NCBI GenBank assembly: GCA_902588965.1
Contig: CACIRD010000004.1
Coordinates: 1 to 64,000 of the forward strand
Reading direction: 5' to 3'
Source: an uncultured Pelagibacteraceae bacterium
Lineage (GTDB): Bacteria; Pseudomonadota; Alphaproteobacteria; Pelagibacterales; Pelagibacteraceae
Length of the DNA: 64,000 bases
Below, in pieces: positions 43,876 through 52,733 of the stretch. Under the pieces are notes generated by a model. It did no database searches. It was given only the letters and a program-made list of their open reading frames with translations, and was not told the origin of the DNA. Made by a program: the position numbers and the translations under genes. The stretch's first letter is position 1; every line of letters begins with the position of its first letter.

Positions 43876-44740
43876 ATAAATCCTTTAAATAAATAAATAC
43901 AGCAATCCATATCAAAATGAAACTTATTAACTTATGATATGAAAAAAACTCATTAAAATAAAAGAATCCAAGCAAAAACTGTGCAGTGGGCGTAATAAAG
44001 AAAATCATTCCAGATGGTCCTAATCCTGATAATTCCACTCCTTTAACATATAGAAATAATGGAACAACTGTTAAGGGACCAGTTAAAAATATTATTGCCA
44101 TAAGTTTAGGATTGTTAAAAGAAAAATCATTATAGTTATTTTGTACTATCAGATAAAAAAAAAGGACCATAAAAGGTAATAAAAATAAACTCTCAACAAG
44201 TAGACCAACATCTGTATCTACTTGAATTTTTTTTCTTAGTAAATTGTATATACTCCAAAGAAATGCAACTGCAAAACCTACCCAAGGAAATGTCGAGAAA
44301 GTTATTAGTAAATATATTGTTGATAAAATTACAAAGATTATAGAAATTATTCTTTTTTTATTTAGTTTTTCCTTAAAAAATAAGAAACCAAAAAAAACAC
44401 TAATTATAGGAAAAATAAAATAACCAAAACTAGCATCAATTATTCTGTTTACCGATACTGCATAAATCCATACAGACCAATTGCCAAAAATCAAGATACT
44501 TGTTATTAGTAGAATAAATAATTTTTTTTTATCAAAAAAAATTTTTTTAAAAAGTCTCCATTTTTTAAAAAAAGTCGTTGTAAGTATAAGTATTAAGCAA
44601 GTCCAAAGTGAACGATGGACTACAATTTCAAAAACTCCGATAAATGTTATATATTGAAAATATATTGTACCAACAAAACCCCATAAAAAAGAACCTGCTG
44701 ATGCGGATAATACACCTTTGTTCAGTTTTGATATTTTCAT
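43862..44740 (-). CDS. rarD: RarD-type EamA permease
   Basis: Ten-helix DMT transporter of the RarD subfamily, 292 aa. The start reads GVLSASAGSFLWGFVGTIYF, with VHRSLWTCLILI, GNWSVWIYAVSVNRIIDASF, FPWVGFAVAFLWSIYNLLRK and LSGLGPSGMIFFITPTAQFLLGFFYFNE, matching RarD better than generic EamA. It is the first gene of a minus-strand run that continues through mltB, rlpA, dac, tmk, holB, metG and tatD. Substrate unknown. Confidence 0.87.
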   Translation of the reverse strand: MKISKLNKGVLSASAGSFLWGFVGTIYFQYITFIGVFEIVVHRSLWTCLILILTTTFFKKWRLFKKIFFDKKKLFILLITSILIFGNWSVWIYAVSVNRIIDASFGYFIFPIISVFFGFLFFKEKLNKKRIISIIFVILSTIYLLITFSTFPWVGFAVAFLWSIYNLLRKKIQVDTDVGLLVESLFLLPFMVLFFYLIVQNNYNDFSFNNPKLMAIIFLTGPLTVVPLFLYVKGVELSGLGPSGMIFFITPTAQFLLGFFYFNEFFSYHKLISFILIWIAVFIYLKDLYENN

Positions 44741-44812
44741 TTATTTTAAAATAAGTTATTAAATGTAGATTCTTTATATAAAGATTATATAGATTAATTT
44801 GCTATTAAACAT

Positions 44813-44944
44813 ATGAAAAAAAGAAATTTTATAAAAGTTTTATTTTCGATATTTATAATTCCAAATTTTCTTTTTGAAAAAAAGAAGGTTATTAAAAGAA
44901 AATATTCAAAAAATTACTGGTTATTGTCAAAAAATGATAAATGA
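44813..44944 (+). CDS. 43-aa Tat-like small protein coupled to the GMC oxidoreductase
   Basis: Tiny frame starting MKKRNFIKVLFSIFIIPNF and continuing to a basic tail ending SKNDK. The N terminus looks like a signal or anchor with a twin-basic KKRNFIK start reminiscent of Tat leaders (KR rather than RR). Its stop overlaps the GMC oxidoreductase start (ATGA), a hallmark of translational coupling. Related membrane GMC dehydrogenases often carry a small Tat-exported partner of about 150-200 aa; this may be a strongly reduced version. Family not recognised. Confidence 0.6.
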   Translation: MKKRNFIKVLFSIFIIPNFLFEKKKVIKRKYSKNYWLLSKNDK

Positions 44945-46383
44945 TAATTAAAGATTCATTTCTAGAAGAAAAGTATTATGACGTAATAATCGTAGGCGCT
45001 GGTCCAGCTGGTATAACTTTAGCGAATAAACTTGAAGAAAAAAAATTTAATGTTGCTTTAATTGAAGCTGGAAGTGAAGATTTTTCTGCAGATTCGCAAG
45101 AGTATTATATAGGAGAAAATGTTGGTGAATTTCCTCAAGAAACCGATGTGTCTAGATTGAGGATGTTTGGTGGAACGACAGGACATTGGGGTGGCTCATC
45201 AAGACCGCTGGATGCATATGATTTTAATAATTGGCCTATTAAAAAAAAAAATTTAGATCCTTATGTAGAGGAAGCATCAAAAATAATCGAAGTTAAAAAT
45301 GAATTTCGTGAGGTACCATTTCCTAATTCAAAAAATTTAAAAATAATAGAATTTCAAGTATCAAGAGTTCGTTTTGGAGAAAAATATTTTAATGATATGA
45401 AAAATTCAAAATATATTGATCTTTTCTTGAATACAAATTTACTCGAAATTAATGGTGAAAACGGCAAATTCAATAAAGCTAATTGTTTAATGAATGGGAA
45501 AAAAATAAATATTTCTGCAAAACTACTTGTTATTGCGACGGGCGGTATTGAAAACTCCAGAATTCTTCTTCTGAACGAAAGAAAAGAACAAAAACTTTTT
45601 GCTACTAAAATGCCAATAGGTGAATATTGGTACGAACATCCTTTTAGTGAGTTGGGAAAAGCAATTATAAATGAAAAGATTATTAATTCTTATCTAAGAA
45701 CAGATCTTAATCATTTTGTAAATATGTACCATACAGGTGATGCGTCTGTGACTTATAGTATAGCACCTACTGAAAATTTTATAAAAGATAATCAAATACT
45801 CAATTCTTGTATCTGGTTAGTCTTACATAAAAGAACAAACAAGGGATGGAAAAATTTATTAAAGGATTTATTTTGTATAGCGCCAGAACTTTCTAATAAC
45901 ATGTTAAAATTAATAGATAGAAAAGTATCTTGTGGAGCAACTTTATATTCATCATGGGAACAAGAAGGTCAAAAAAATAATAAAATTGTACTATCTGACA
46001 AAATAATTGATAAAAATGGTTATCCGGGACCAAAAATTATTTATAAAAAATCAAATCTAGTGAAAAGAACTGCAAAAGTTTGTGTTGAGGAAATTGGTAA
46101 ATATTTAATAGATTATAATATTGGCAGAATCCGTGCGAATTCTTTTTTGTTTGATGATGAAGAAAGTTTTATATCAGGCGCAGGCTGGCATCATATGGGA
46201 GGTACTATAATGGGCGATAATCCTAAAAATGCAGTTGTAGATAAAAATTTAAAATTATTTGGATCAAAAAATATTTATGTAGCTGGAAGTTCAGTTTTTC
46301 CTTCTGGTGGTCATGCAAATCCTACTATAACAATAATTCAATTATCTTTAAGATTGGCTGAACATTTGAGTAAAATAATTTAA
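44941..46383 (+). CDS. GMC-family FAD oxidoreductase
   Basis: Glucose-methanol-choline type flavoprotein, 480 aa. The N-terminal FAD-binding loop is VIIVGAGPAGITLANKLE (15-32), followed by FGGTTGHWGGSSRPL. The C-terminal active-site block reads ISGAGWHHMGGTIMGDNPKN, and VAGSSVFPSGGHANPTITI carries the second conserved histidine/asparagine pair. No export signal is in the protein itself; the preceding small Tat-like protein could supply it. Substrate is unknown (sugar or alcohol). The next feature is tRNA-Ser about 55 bp downstream. Confidence 0.9.
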   Translation: MIIKDSFLEEKYYDVIIVGAGPAGITLANKLEEKKFNVALIEAGSEDFSADSQEYYIGENVGEFPQETDVSRLRMFGGTTGHWGGSSRPLDAYDFNNWPIKKKNLDPYVEEASKIIEVKNEFREVPFPNSKNLKIIEFQVSRVRFGEKYFNDMKNSKYIDLFLNTNLLEINGENGKFNKANCLMNGKKINISAKLLVIATGGIENSRILLLNERKEQKLFATKMPIGEYWYEHPFSELGKAIINEKIINSYLRTDLNHFVNMYHTGDASVTYSIAPTENFIKDNQILNSCIWLVLHKRTNKGWKNLLKDLFCIAPELSNNMLKLIDRKVSCGATLYSSWEQEGQKNNKIVLSDKIIDKNGYPGPKIIYKKSNLVKRTAKVCVEEIGKYLIDYNIGRIRANSFLFDDEESFISGAGWHHMGGTIMGDNPKNAVVDKNLKLFGSKNIYVAGSSVFPSGGHANPTITIIQLSLRLAEHLSKII

Positions 46384-46438
46384 AGAAAAATTTTTTTTTA
46401 GTTGAATTTTAATATTATACTTATAAAAACTAACGAAT

Positions 46439-46528
46439 GGAGAGATGGCTGAGCGGTTGAAAGCACCGGTCTTGAAAACCGGCAAAGGGGCAACTCTTTC
46501 CTGGGTTCGAATCCCAGTCTCTCCGCCA
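46439..46528 (+). tRNA. tRNA-Ser (TGA)
   Basis: Complete class II tRNA: acceptor GGAGAGA/TCTCTCC, anticodon stem CCGGT/ACCGG with loop CTTGAAA (anticodon TGA), long variable arm AAAGGGGCAACTCTTT, T arm CTGGGTTCGAATCCCAG and encoded CCA. Decodes UCN codons. Confidence 0.97.
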
Positions 46529-46532
46529 CTTT

Positions 46533-46802
46533 TTATTTATATTTATACTTTTTAAAAAGAGCAGTAATATTGTTTTCTTTTATAGGAAGAGATTTCATTA
46601 ATCCTTGGTTATATTTGTACAAACTATCATCATCCAATCCTAATAAATTTAACAAATCTTCTAATTCTCTCATATTAAGGCTGTCTATTATAGAAACAAC
46701 AAATGAGGAGAGTAATTTATCCATTTCTCTTGTGCCTCTATAATTTGATCTGTAAATAATCTTTTTTTTTAAATTCTCTATTTTTAAGTCCATTAATACC
46801 AC
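46533..46802 (-). CDS. sdhE: Succinate dehydrogenase assembly factor 2 (SdhE)
   Basis: FAD-assembly factor of succinate dehydrogenase (SdhE/Sdh5), 89 aa; the start at 46802 or, more typically, M4 at 46793 (MDLKIENLKKK). The diagnostic RGxxE motif is in YRSNYRGTREMDKLLSSF, and the following LLNLLGLDDDSLYKYNQG helix matches the family. It is divergent from recG with a 15-bp gap, a conserved alphaproteobacterial pair. The sdh genes are not in the window. Confidence 0.9.
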   Translation of the reverse strand: MVLMDLKIENLKKKIIYRSNYRGTREMDKLLSSFVVSIIDSLNMRELEDLLNLLGLDDDSLYKYNQGLMKSLPIKENNITALFKKYKYK

Positions 46803-46817
46803 TATATAATATTTAAA

Positions 46818-48869
46818 ATGAATAAAATAAAAAATTATGAGGACTTGTTAAAAGGGTTAAATCATATTGAGGGTGTTGGAAAAAAAACTGCTGATATACT
46901 TAAAAAGAAAAATATTCATAGTATATTTGACATGATATTGAGACTGCCACATTCATATATTGATAGATCAATAATAACTAAGGTTAGCGATTTACAAATA
47001 GGAAAGATACAAACTATTAAAGTAAATGTTATTAAATATAACTTTCCTAGAATTAGAAACTTACCAAATAAAGTTTTATGTGAAGATCAAACGGGAAAAA
47101 TAGATTGTATTTTTTTTAATTCTTTTGAAGGATATATAAGAAAAATCTTACCAATAAACAAAGCTGTTTACATCAGTGGTAAAATTGGTTTTTTCAAAAA
47201 TAAGTATCAAATTACAAATCCTAAATATGTTTCGGAAAATAACGATATTGTTGAGCAAAAAAGTAATAAATATAAGCTTACAGAAGGCATCTCAGAAAAG
47301 GTTTATAATAAAATAGTTGAAAAAATTTTGAAGCTTCTTCCTGAACTAAATGAATGGCACACCGAAGAGATTGTCAAAAAATTTAATAACATGTCTTGGA
47401 AAAAATCAATAACAAAACTTCATGACTATGATAATATAGGAAAAACTCAAAGTGATTTTTATAAACGATTAGCTTTTGATGAAATTTTTGCATCTTTACT
47501 TATTTCCTCTGAAATAAGAAAAAAAATTAAAAAAATTAAAAAAGATAAAAAATTTTTTAATTTTGTACTTCAGAAAAAAATTTATGATAGATTAAATTTT
47601 GAATTAACTAACGATCAAAATATTGCATTAAATCAAATAAATAATGATTTAAAATTAAAACAAAAAATGTTCAGACTTCTTCAGGGTGATGTTGGTAGTG
47701 GAAAAACAATTGTAGCTCTTATTTCTGCATTAAATGTAATAGAGTCTGGATATCAAGTTGCTTTTATGGCACCGACTGAAATACTAGCTAAACAACATTA
47801 TAATTTAGCTAAAAATTTGTTTCCAAGAGAAGTAAGTATAGCAATTATTACAGGGAAAACATTATCTAAGGATAAAAATATTATTAATAAAAAATTAGAA
47901 AATGGTGAAACCAATATTGTATTTGGAACACATTCCTTGTTTCAAAAAAAAATCAAATTTAATAAACTTGGCTACATAATAATAGATGAGCAACATAAGT
48001 TTGGTGTTAATCAAAGAAAAAGATTATCTGATAAAGGAGGTAATAATTGCGATATACTGTTAATGTCAGCAACTCCAATACCAAGAACACTAATAATGTC
48101 AGTTTATGGTGACATGGATATATCTTTAATTAAGGAAAAACCAAAAAATAGAAAAGATATTATTACATACAGTAAATTAGAAACTAAAATAGACGAAATT
48201 CTAATATTTATTAAAAAAGAACTAAACTACGGTAATCAAGTTTTTTGGGTATGTCCATTAATTGAAGAGTCTTCAAAAGTTAATAATACATCCTCCATTG
48301 AAAGATATAAGTCTTTAAAAAAAATTTTTAAAAAAAAAATTGCACTCTTACATGGTAAAATTACTGCAGAGGAAAAAGATTTAATTCTTAATGATTTTTT
48401 AATCGGTAAATATCAAATATTAGTTTCTACAACAGTTATAGAAGTAGGTATTGATTTTCCAAAAGCAAATGTAATTGTAATTGAAAATGCAAATAAATTT
48501 GGATTATCTCAACTTCATCAGTTAAGAGGTCGTGTTGGAAGAGGCGAAAGACAATCTACATGTATACTTATGTTTAAATCAAATTTAAGTGAAAATGCTC
48601 GAAAACGAATAAAAATTTTAAAAAGTTCAAACGATGGATTTCAAATTTCAGAACAAGACATGAAATTGAGGGGATTTGGAGATGTTTTGGGATTTAAACA
48701 AAGTGGTTTAAAAAATTTTAAATTAGCAGATCCTATTCAAAATGAAGATCTCTTTAAACTTGGGGAAGAGGAAATAAAAAAAATTGAGAGAGAGAATATT
48801 AATATTTCTAGGTACAAACCGCTTATAAAGCTATACGATAGAGCCGATATTATTAATGATATAGTTTAA
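46818..48869 (+). CDS. recG: ATP-dependent DNA helicase RecG
   Basis: Branch-migrating helicase that regresses stalled forks, 683 aa. An N-terminal wedge domain with helix-hairpin-like IEGVGKKTADILKKKNIHS is followed by an OB fold, then SF2 motifs: RLLQGDVGSGKTIVALISAL (Walker A), MAPTEILAKQHY, IIDEQHKFGVNQR (DEQH), MSATPIPRTLIMSVYGDMD and the RecG-specific RGRVGRGERQSTC. Full length. It overlaps the convergent DUF502 gene by 4 bp. Confidence 0.97.
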   Translation: MNKIKNYEDLLKGLNHIEGVGKKTADILKKKNIHSIFDMILRLPHSYIDRSIITKVSDLQIGKIQTIKVNVIKYNFPRIRNLPNKVLCEDQTGKIDCIFFNSFEGYIRKILPINKAVYISGKIGFFKNKYQITNPKYVSENNDIVEQKSNKYKLTEGISEKVYNKIVEKILKLLPELNEWHTEEIVKKFNNMSWKKSITKLHDYDNIGKTQSDFYKRLAFDEIFASLLISSEIRKKIKKIKKDKKFFNFVLQKKIYDRLNFELTNDQNIALNQINNDLKLKQKMFRLLQGDVGSGKTIVALISALNVIESGYQVAFMAPTEILAKQHYNLAKNLFPREVSIAIITGKTLSKDKNIINKKLENGETNIVFGTHSLFQKKIKFNKLGYIIIDEQHKFGVNQRKRLSDKGGNNCDILLMSATPIPRTLIMSVYGDMDISLIKEKPKNRKDIITYSKLETKIDEILIFIKKELNYGNQVFWVCPLIEESSKVNNTSSIERYKSLKKIFKKKIALLHGKITAEEKDLILNDFLIGKYQILVSTTVIEVGIDFPKANVIVIENANKFGLSQLHQLRGRVGRGERQSTCILMFKSNLSENARKRIKILKSSNDGFQISEQDMKLRGFGDVLGFKQSGLKNFKLADPIQNEDLFKLGEEEIKKIERENINISRYKPLIKLYDRADIINDIV

Positions 48870-49486
48870 CTATTAGGATTTGAAGTCCCGGCAGAAACAA
48901 TAAACTTAGAAGCTTCTTCAAAAGTCATATCAAGATAAATCACTTCTTCTTCTGGAAACATCAATAAAAAACCACTAGTTGGATTTGGTGTTGTGGGGAC
49001 AAAAACATTTATTAAATTTTTTTCAGTTTTTTTTGAAATTTCACTTTTGTTTTTTTTTGTAGCAAATCCCACAGCCCATGATCCTTTTCTTGGATATTCA
49101 ATTAAAACAACGCTTTTCTTTGCATTATCCTTACCGGAAAAACTTTCTGTCATTTGAGTGATAGCTGAATATATGGTTCTCAAAAAAGGAATTTTTTTGA
49201 AGAGTTCATTTATAAACTGTAATACTTTTTTACCCAAAAAAGATAAAGATAAACCACCAACGATTGTAATTATAATAATCGATAAAATAATTTCTAAACC
49301 TGGTATAGAGAAAGGCAAGTAATTGTTTGGGTTTATTTCTTGAGGTATTAGTTTTTCAGAAACTTGAATAAAAAATTTTGTTAAATATAAAGTTATACCT
49401 ATAGGTATCAACACGATAATGCCTGTAAAAAAATAATTTCTTAACTTGTTTACTAGGGAAATTCTTTTTTTTTTTAAAAACGACAT
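48866..49486 (-). CDS. DUF502-family membrane protein
   Basis: Predicted inner-membrane protein of the DUF502 family, 206 aa, two N-terminal membrane segments (about 15-37 and 58-82). Motifs are NYFFTGIIVLIPIGITLYLT, KKIPFLRTIYSAITQMTESF, VVLIEYPRKGSWAVGFATK and VFVPTTPNPTSGFLLMFPEE, all conserved in the family. Function is unknown. It is convergent with recG, the normal recG-DUF502 neighbourhood. Confidence 0.88.
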   Translation of the reverse strand: MSFLKKKRISLVNKLRNYFFTGIIVLIPIGITLYLTKFFIQVSEKLIPQEINPNNYLPFSIPGLEIILSIIIITIVGGLSLSFLGKKVLQFINELFKKIPFLRTIYSAITQMTESFSGKDNAKKSVVLIEYPRKGSWAVGFATKKNKSEISKKTEKNLINVFVPTTPNPTSGFLLMFPEEEVIYLDMTFEEASKFIVSAGTSNPNS

Positions 49487-49608
49487 CCTCTATTACTAAC
49501 TTGAATAATAAACAAATTAAATAGGTAAAATTTGAACAAAAACACAAAATTTTGTTATTAAATTTTGATAAAATTCTATATTATAGACAAATAATATCAA
49601 AATTTATA

Positions 49609-50436
49609 ATGGATAGACGTAAATTTATAAAAATAGTTGGTTGTGGTTGTTGTGGATTCGTTTTGCACTCATGTGCTTCAGCACCTATAACGGACAGAAA
49701 ACAATTAAAACTAATACCTGAAGCTAGGCTTAATGCTCAGGCAGCACAAATTTACGAAAAAATAAAAGAAAAAGAAAAATTAAGTAAAGATATTAAAAAA
49801 CTTACAGAAATAAAGGATATAGGAAAAAAAATGCAAGATTCTATAAGTGAATATTTTTATCAATCAAATTTAAAAGATCCAACACTTAATTTTCAATGGG
49901 AATACATTTTAATTGATAATAAAAAAATTAAAAATGCCTGGTGTATGCCAGGTGGAAAAATTGCTGTTTACACCGGACTTCTCGATGTAACTAAAAATAC
50001 TAATGGCTTGGCAGCTGTGATGGGTCATGAAATTGCACATGCTGTAGCAAAACATTCTGTTGAAAGAGCAAGCAGAGGAGTTCTAATTAATACAACTTTT
50101 CAAATAACAGATATTCTTTCTGGTGGAAAATTGAGTCAAATTAATAGAACTACAGGTACAGATACAGTTGGACTACTAACACAATTAGGTATTATGAATC
50201 CTTTTAGTAGAAAACAGGAAAGTGAAGCTGATTACCTGGGATTGATTTTTTCTTCATTATCTGGTTTTGATATAAGAGAAACCAGTAAACTATGGGAAAG
50301 AATGAAAGAGGCAAACAAAGGCAAAGAACCACCGGAATTTTTGAGCACACATCCATCATCATCAAACAGAATTAAGCAGATCAATGAATGGATGAATCAA
50401 ATAATTTTAAAATATCCACCAATTAAAATAAGTTAA
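49609..50436 (+). CDS. M48-family metalloprotease lipoprotein with Tat signal
   Basis: Zinc metalloprotease of the M48 (Oma1/HtpX/LoiP-like) family, exported as a lipoprotein. From the ATG at 49609 the protein is 275 aa and starts MDRRKFIKIVGCGCCGFVLH, with a twin-arginine leader and lipobox (Cys22 in LHSC). The zinc site is HEIAH in AAVMGHEIAHAVAKHSVERA and the third ligand E in ESEADYLGL. The frame is open to 49552, but the upstream 19 codons break the Tat leader. Likely role: periplasmic quality control. It starts well clear of the divergent DUF502 gene. Confidence 0.9.
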   Translation: MDRRKFIKIVGCGCCGFVLHSCASAPITDRKQLKLIPEARLNAQAAQIYEKIKEKEKLSKDIKKLTEIKDIGKKMQDSISEYFYQSNLKDPTLNFQWEYILIDNKKIKNAWCMPGGKIAVYTGLLDVTKNTNGLAAVMGHEIAHAVAKHSVERASRGVLINTTFQITDILSGGKLSQINRTTGTDTVGLLTQLGIMNPFSRKQESEADYLGLIFSSLSGFDIRETSKLWERMKEANKGKEPPEFLSTHPSSSNRIKQINEWMNQIILKYPPIKIS

Positions 50437-50445
50437 TTTAATAAG

Positions 50446-50521
<76 letters not shown>

Positions 50522-50570
50522 GACGTGACTTTTTATAGTGTTATTTATAAAATAATCAATCTTAAAAGCA

Positions 50571-51683
50571 TTAAAGTTTATTAATATATTTATCATGAAA
50601 TTGGTCAAAAGTTCCACTATTGATATTGCGTCTAATTGACGACATTAATTCTTGATAAAAATTAATATTATGTAATGTCAGAATCATCGATGCTAAAATC
50701 TCATTAGTATTAAATAAATGATTTAAATAATTTTTAGAATACTTATTAAGATCTAAATTTGAACAATTTTCATCTAAAGGAGTATTATCGTTTTGATATT
50801 TAGAATTTCTTATATTAACTCTACCATTCCACGTAAAAGCTAAACCAGTTCTTCCTGATCTTGTTGGTAAAACACAATCAAACATATCTATACCTCTTTT
50901 TACAGAACCAATTATATCAGATGGTGTACCAACTCCCATCAAGTATCTAGGTTTATCCTCTGGCATTAGTAATTTAATATGATCTAGAACTTCAAACATT
51001 TCCTTTTGACTTTCGCCTACAGCTAGTCCACCAAGTGCATATCCATCAAATTGTATATTAACTAATTCTTTTAATGATTGCTCTCTCAAATCATTAAACA
51101 ATCCACCCTGAACAATTCCGAATAATGCTTTATGTTCGTTTAATCCAAAAGCTTCTTTTGATCTTTGGGCCCAATGAATTGATAATTCCATAGAATCGGC
51201 AATTTTTTTTTTATCTTTTGTTTTTTTTGGACACTCATCCATAACCATTACGATATCGGAATTTAAATTTTTTTGAATTCTTATACTTTCCTCTGGACTT
51301 AAAATAAATTTTTTACCATCAATATGAGAATTAAAAATAGCACCTTTTTCTTTATCTACTTTATTTAGCTTTGATAATGACATTACCTGAAAACCTCCAG
51401 AGTCAGTTAATATTGGTAATTTACAATTCATAAATTTATGAAGACCACCAGCTTTTAAAATTCTTTCGGAACCCGGTCTTAACATTAAATGATAAGTGTT
51501 AGATAGAATTATCTCTGCTCCAGTTTTAATAACATCATTAATAAATGCTGCCTTAACAGTTGCTTGGGTACCTACAGGCATAAATGCCGGTGTATTTATA
51601 TTACCTCTATGGGTTTCTATTAATCCTGTTCTTGCGTACTCATTTTTTTTTTTGACATTAAAAGTAAATTTTTTTAATGACAT
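50571..51683 (-). CDS. tgt: tRNA-guanine transglycosylase (queuine transferase) with altered zinc site
   Basis: Exchanges guanine 34 for preQ1 in GUN-decoding tRNAs, 370 aa. The active site is intact: D94 in LTDSGGFQVMSL, nucleophile D269 in RGIDMFDCVLPTRSGRTG. The structural zinc site is not. The segment collinear with E. coli C302, C304 and C307 reads C307, N309 and L312 here (PLDENCSNLDLNKYSK), although the downstream His is kept (H338). So two of the three zinc cysteines are lost. It lies 8 bp upstream of the preceding cyclophilin end in the same minus-strand run. Confidence 0.93.
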   Translation of the reverse strand: MSLKKFTFNVKKKNEYARTGLIETHRGNINTPAFMPVGTQATVKAAFINDVIKTGAEIILSNTYHLMLRPGSERILKAGGLHKFMNCKLPILTDSGGFQVMSLSKLNKVDKEKGAIFNSHIDGKKFILSPEESIRIQKNLNSDIVMVMDECPKKTKDKKKIADSMELSIHWAQRSKEAFGLNEHKALFGIVQGGLFNDLREQSLKELVNIQFDGYALGGLAVGESQKEMFEVLDHIKLLMPEDKPRYLMGVGTPSDIIGSVKRGIDMFDCVLPTRSGRTGLAFTWNGRVNIRNSKYQNDNTPLDENCSNLDLNKYSKNYLNHLFNTNEILASMILTLHNINFYQELMSSIRRNINSGTFDQFHDKYINKL

Positions 51684-51691
51684 TGATCATG

Positions 51692-52246
51692 CTATTTAGA
51701 TTTAAAACTAATTATTTTATCTGGTGCTGAAACAGATCCATTTTGCCCATCACCTTTTTTAATTTTATCAACAAATTCCATACCAGCTACAACTTTTCCA
51801 AACACTGTATAATTTCTATCCAAATGAGGAGCATCTTCAAAGCAAATAAAAAATTGGCTATTGGCACTATTTGGATCTGATGATCTAGCCATAGAAAGTG
51901 TGCCTCTCAAATGTGGAAGATCACTAAATTCTGATTTCAAATCTGGTAAATCAGACCCGCCCATGCCAGCTCGGTTTAAATCAAAACTTGAAGAAGATGA
52001 ATTTCCAAATTTAACATCACCAGTTTGTGCCATAAATCCATCAATCACTCTATGAAAAACAACATTGTCATAAGAACCTTCGTTAGCCAACTTTTTAATT
52101 CTCTCTACGTGTTTTGGTGCTTTATCTGAAAATAATTCTATTTCTACATCACCATCTTTTAATTTTAAAATCATAATATTCTCCTTTGCTGTTAAATTAT
52201 TGTTAATTAAAAAAAAAATTATTACTAAGATAAATAATTTATTCAT
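51692..52246 (-). CDS. ppiA: Cyclophilin-type peptidyl-prolyl isomerase, secreted
   Basis: Cyclophilin PPIase (184 aa) with an N-terminal signal segment (about 1-20), so probably periplasmic. Signature segments are VVFHRVIDGFMAQTGDVKFG (with the catalytic Arg), LRGTLSMARSSDPNSANSQF and FVCFED-like FFICFEDAPHLDRNYTVFG. The family match is strong, subfamily naming (ppiA or ppiB) is not certain. It overlaps coaD by 8 bp. Confidence 0.93.
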   Translation of the reverse strand: MNKLFILVIIFFLINNNLTAKENIMILKLKDGDVEIELFSDKAPKHVERIKKLANEGSYDNVVFHRVIDGFMAQTGDVKFGNSSSSSFDLNRAGMGGSDLPDLKSEFSDLPHLRGTLSMARSSDPNSANSQFFICFEDAPHLDRNYTVFGKVVAGMEFVDKIKKGDGQNGSVSAPDKIISFKSK

Positions 52247-52733
52247 ATTTATCTTTTAAGGCTTTAATAGTACTTTTGGTAGTGAATTTTTTTATATCCC
52301 CTCTTAGTTGGATTATTTCTTTGACGAAATTTGACGAAATAATTTGATTTTCAAGATCTGACATTAAGAACATTGTTTCTATACTACTATCTAATTTTCT
52401 ATTCATTCCAGCTAGTTGAAATTCATATTCAAAATCGGAAACTGCTCTTAGGCCTCGAAGTATAATTTTGGAATTCATTTTTTTACATAATTGAGTTGTT
52501 AATGAATTAAAGGATATAACTTTTACTTTTGTAGGTTTTATTTTTAAATCTTTATATAAAGCGTTTTTTACAATTGAAAGTCTCTCATCAATATCAAATA
52601 AATAATTTTTGTTTCTGGTTTCAGAAACTGCAACTATTACTGTGTCAACAATTTTTAATGCTTTTTTTATTAAATCTATATGACCAAAAGTAATGGGGTC
52701 AAAGGTACCCGGGTATAATACATTTTTTTTCAT
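52239..52733 (-). CDS. coaD: Phosphopantetheine adenylyltransferase
   Basis: Coenzyme A biosynthesis enzyme joining ATP and 4'-phosphopantetheine, 164 aa. It shows the nucleotidyltransferase motif YPGTFDPITFGHIDLIKKAL (TxGH-type), ILRGLRAVSDFEYEFQLAGMN and SSNFVKEIIQLRGDI, which are standard for CoaD. It lies between gyrA and the cyclophilin gene, a common alphaproteobacterial gyrA-coaD-ppi order, and starts at the base where gyrA ends. Confidence 0.97.
   Translation of the reverse strand: MKKNVLYPGTFDPITFGHIDLIKKALKIVDTVIVAVSETRNKNYLFDIDERLSIVKNALYKDLKIKPTKVKVISFNSLTTQLCKKMNSKIILRGLRAVSDFEYEFQLAGMNRKLDSSIETMFLMSDLENQIISSNFVKEIIQLRGDIKKFTTKSTIKALKDKYE

Noticed and set aside
49552-49608. Longer start for the M48 lipoprotein
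   Set aside because: The added codons precede and disrupt a clear twin-arginine lipoprotein leader that starts at 49609.
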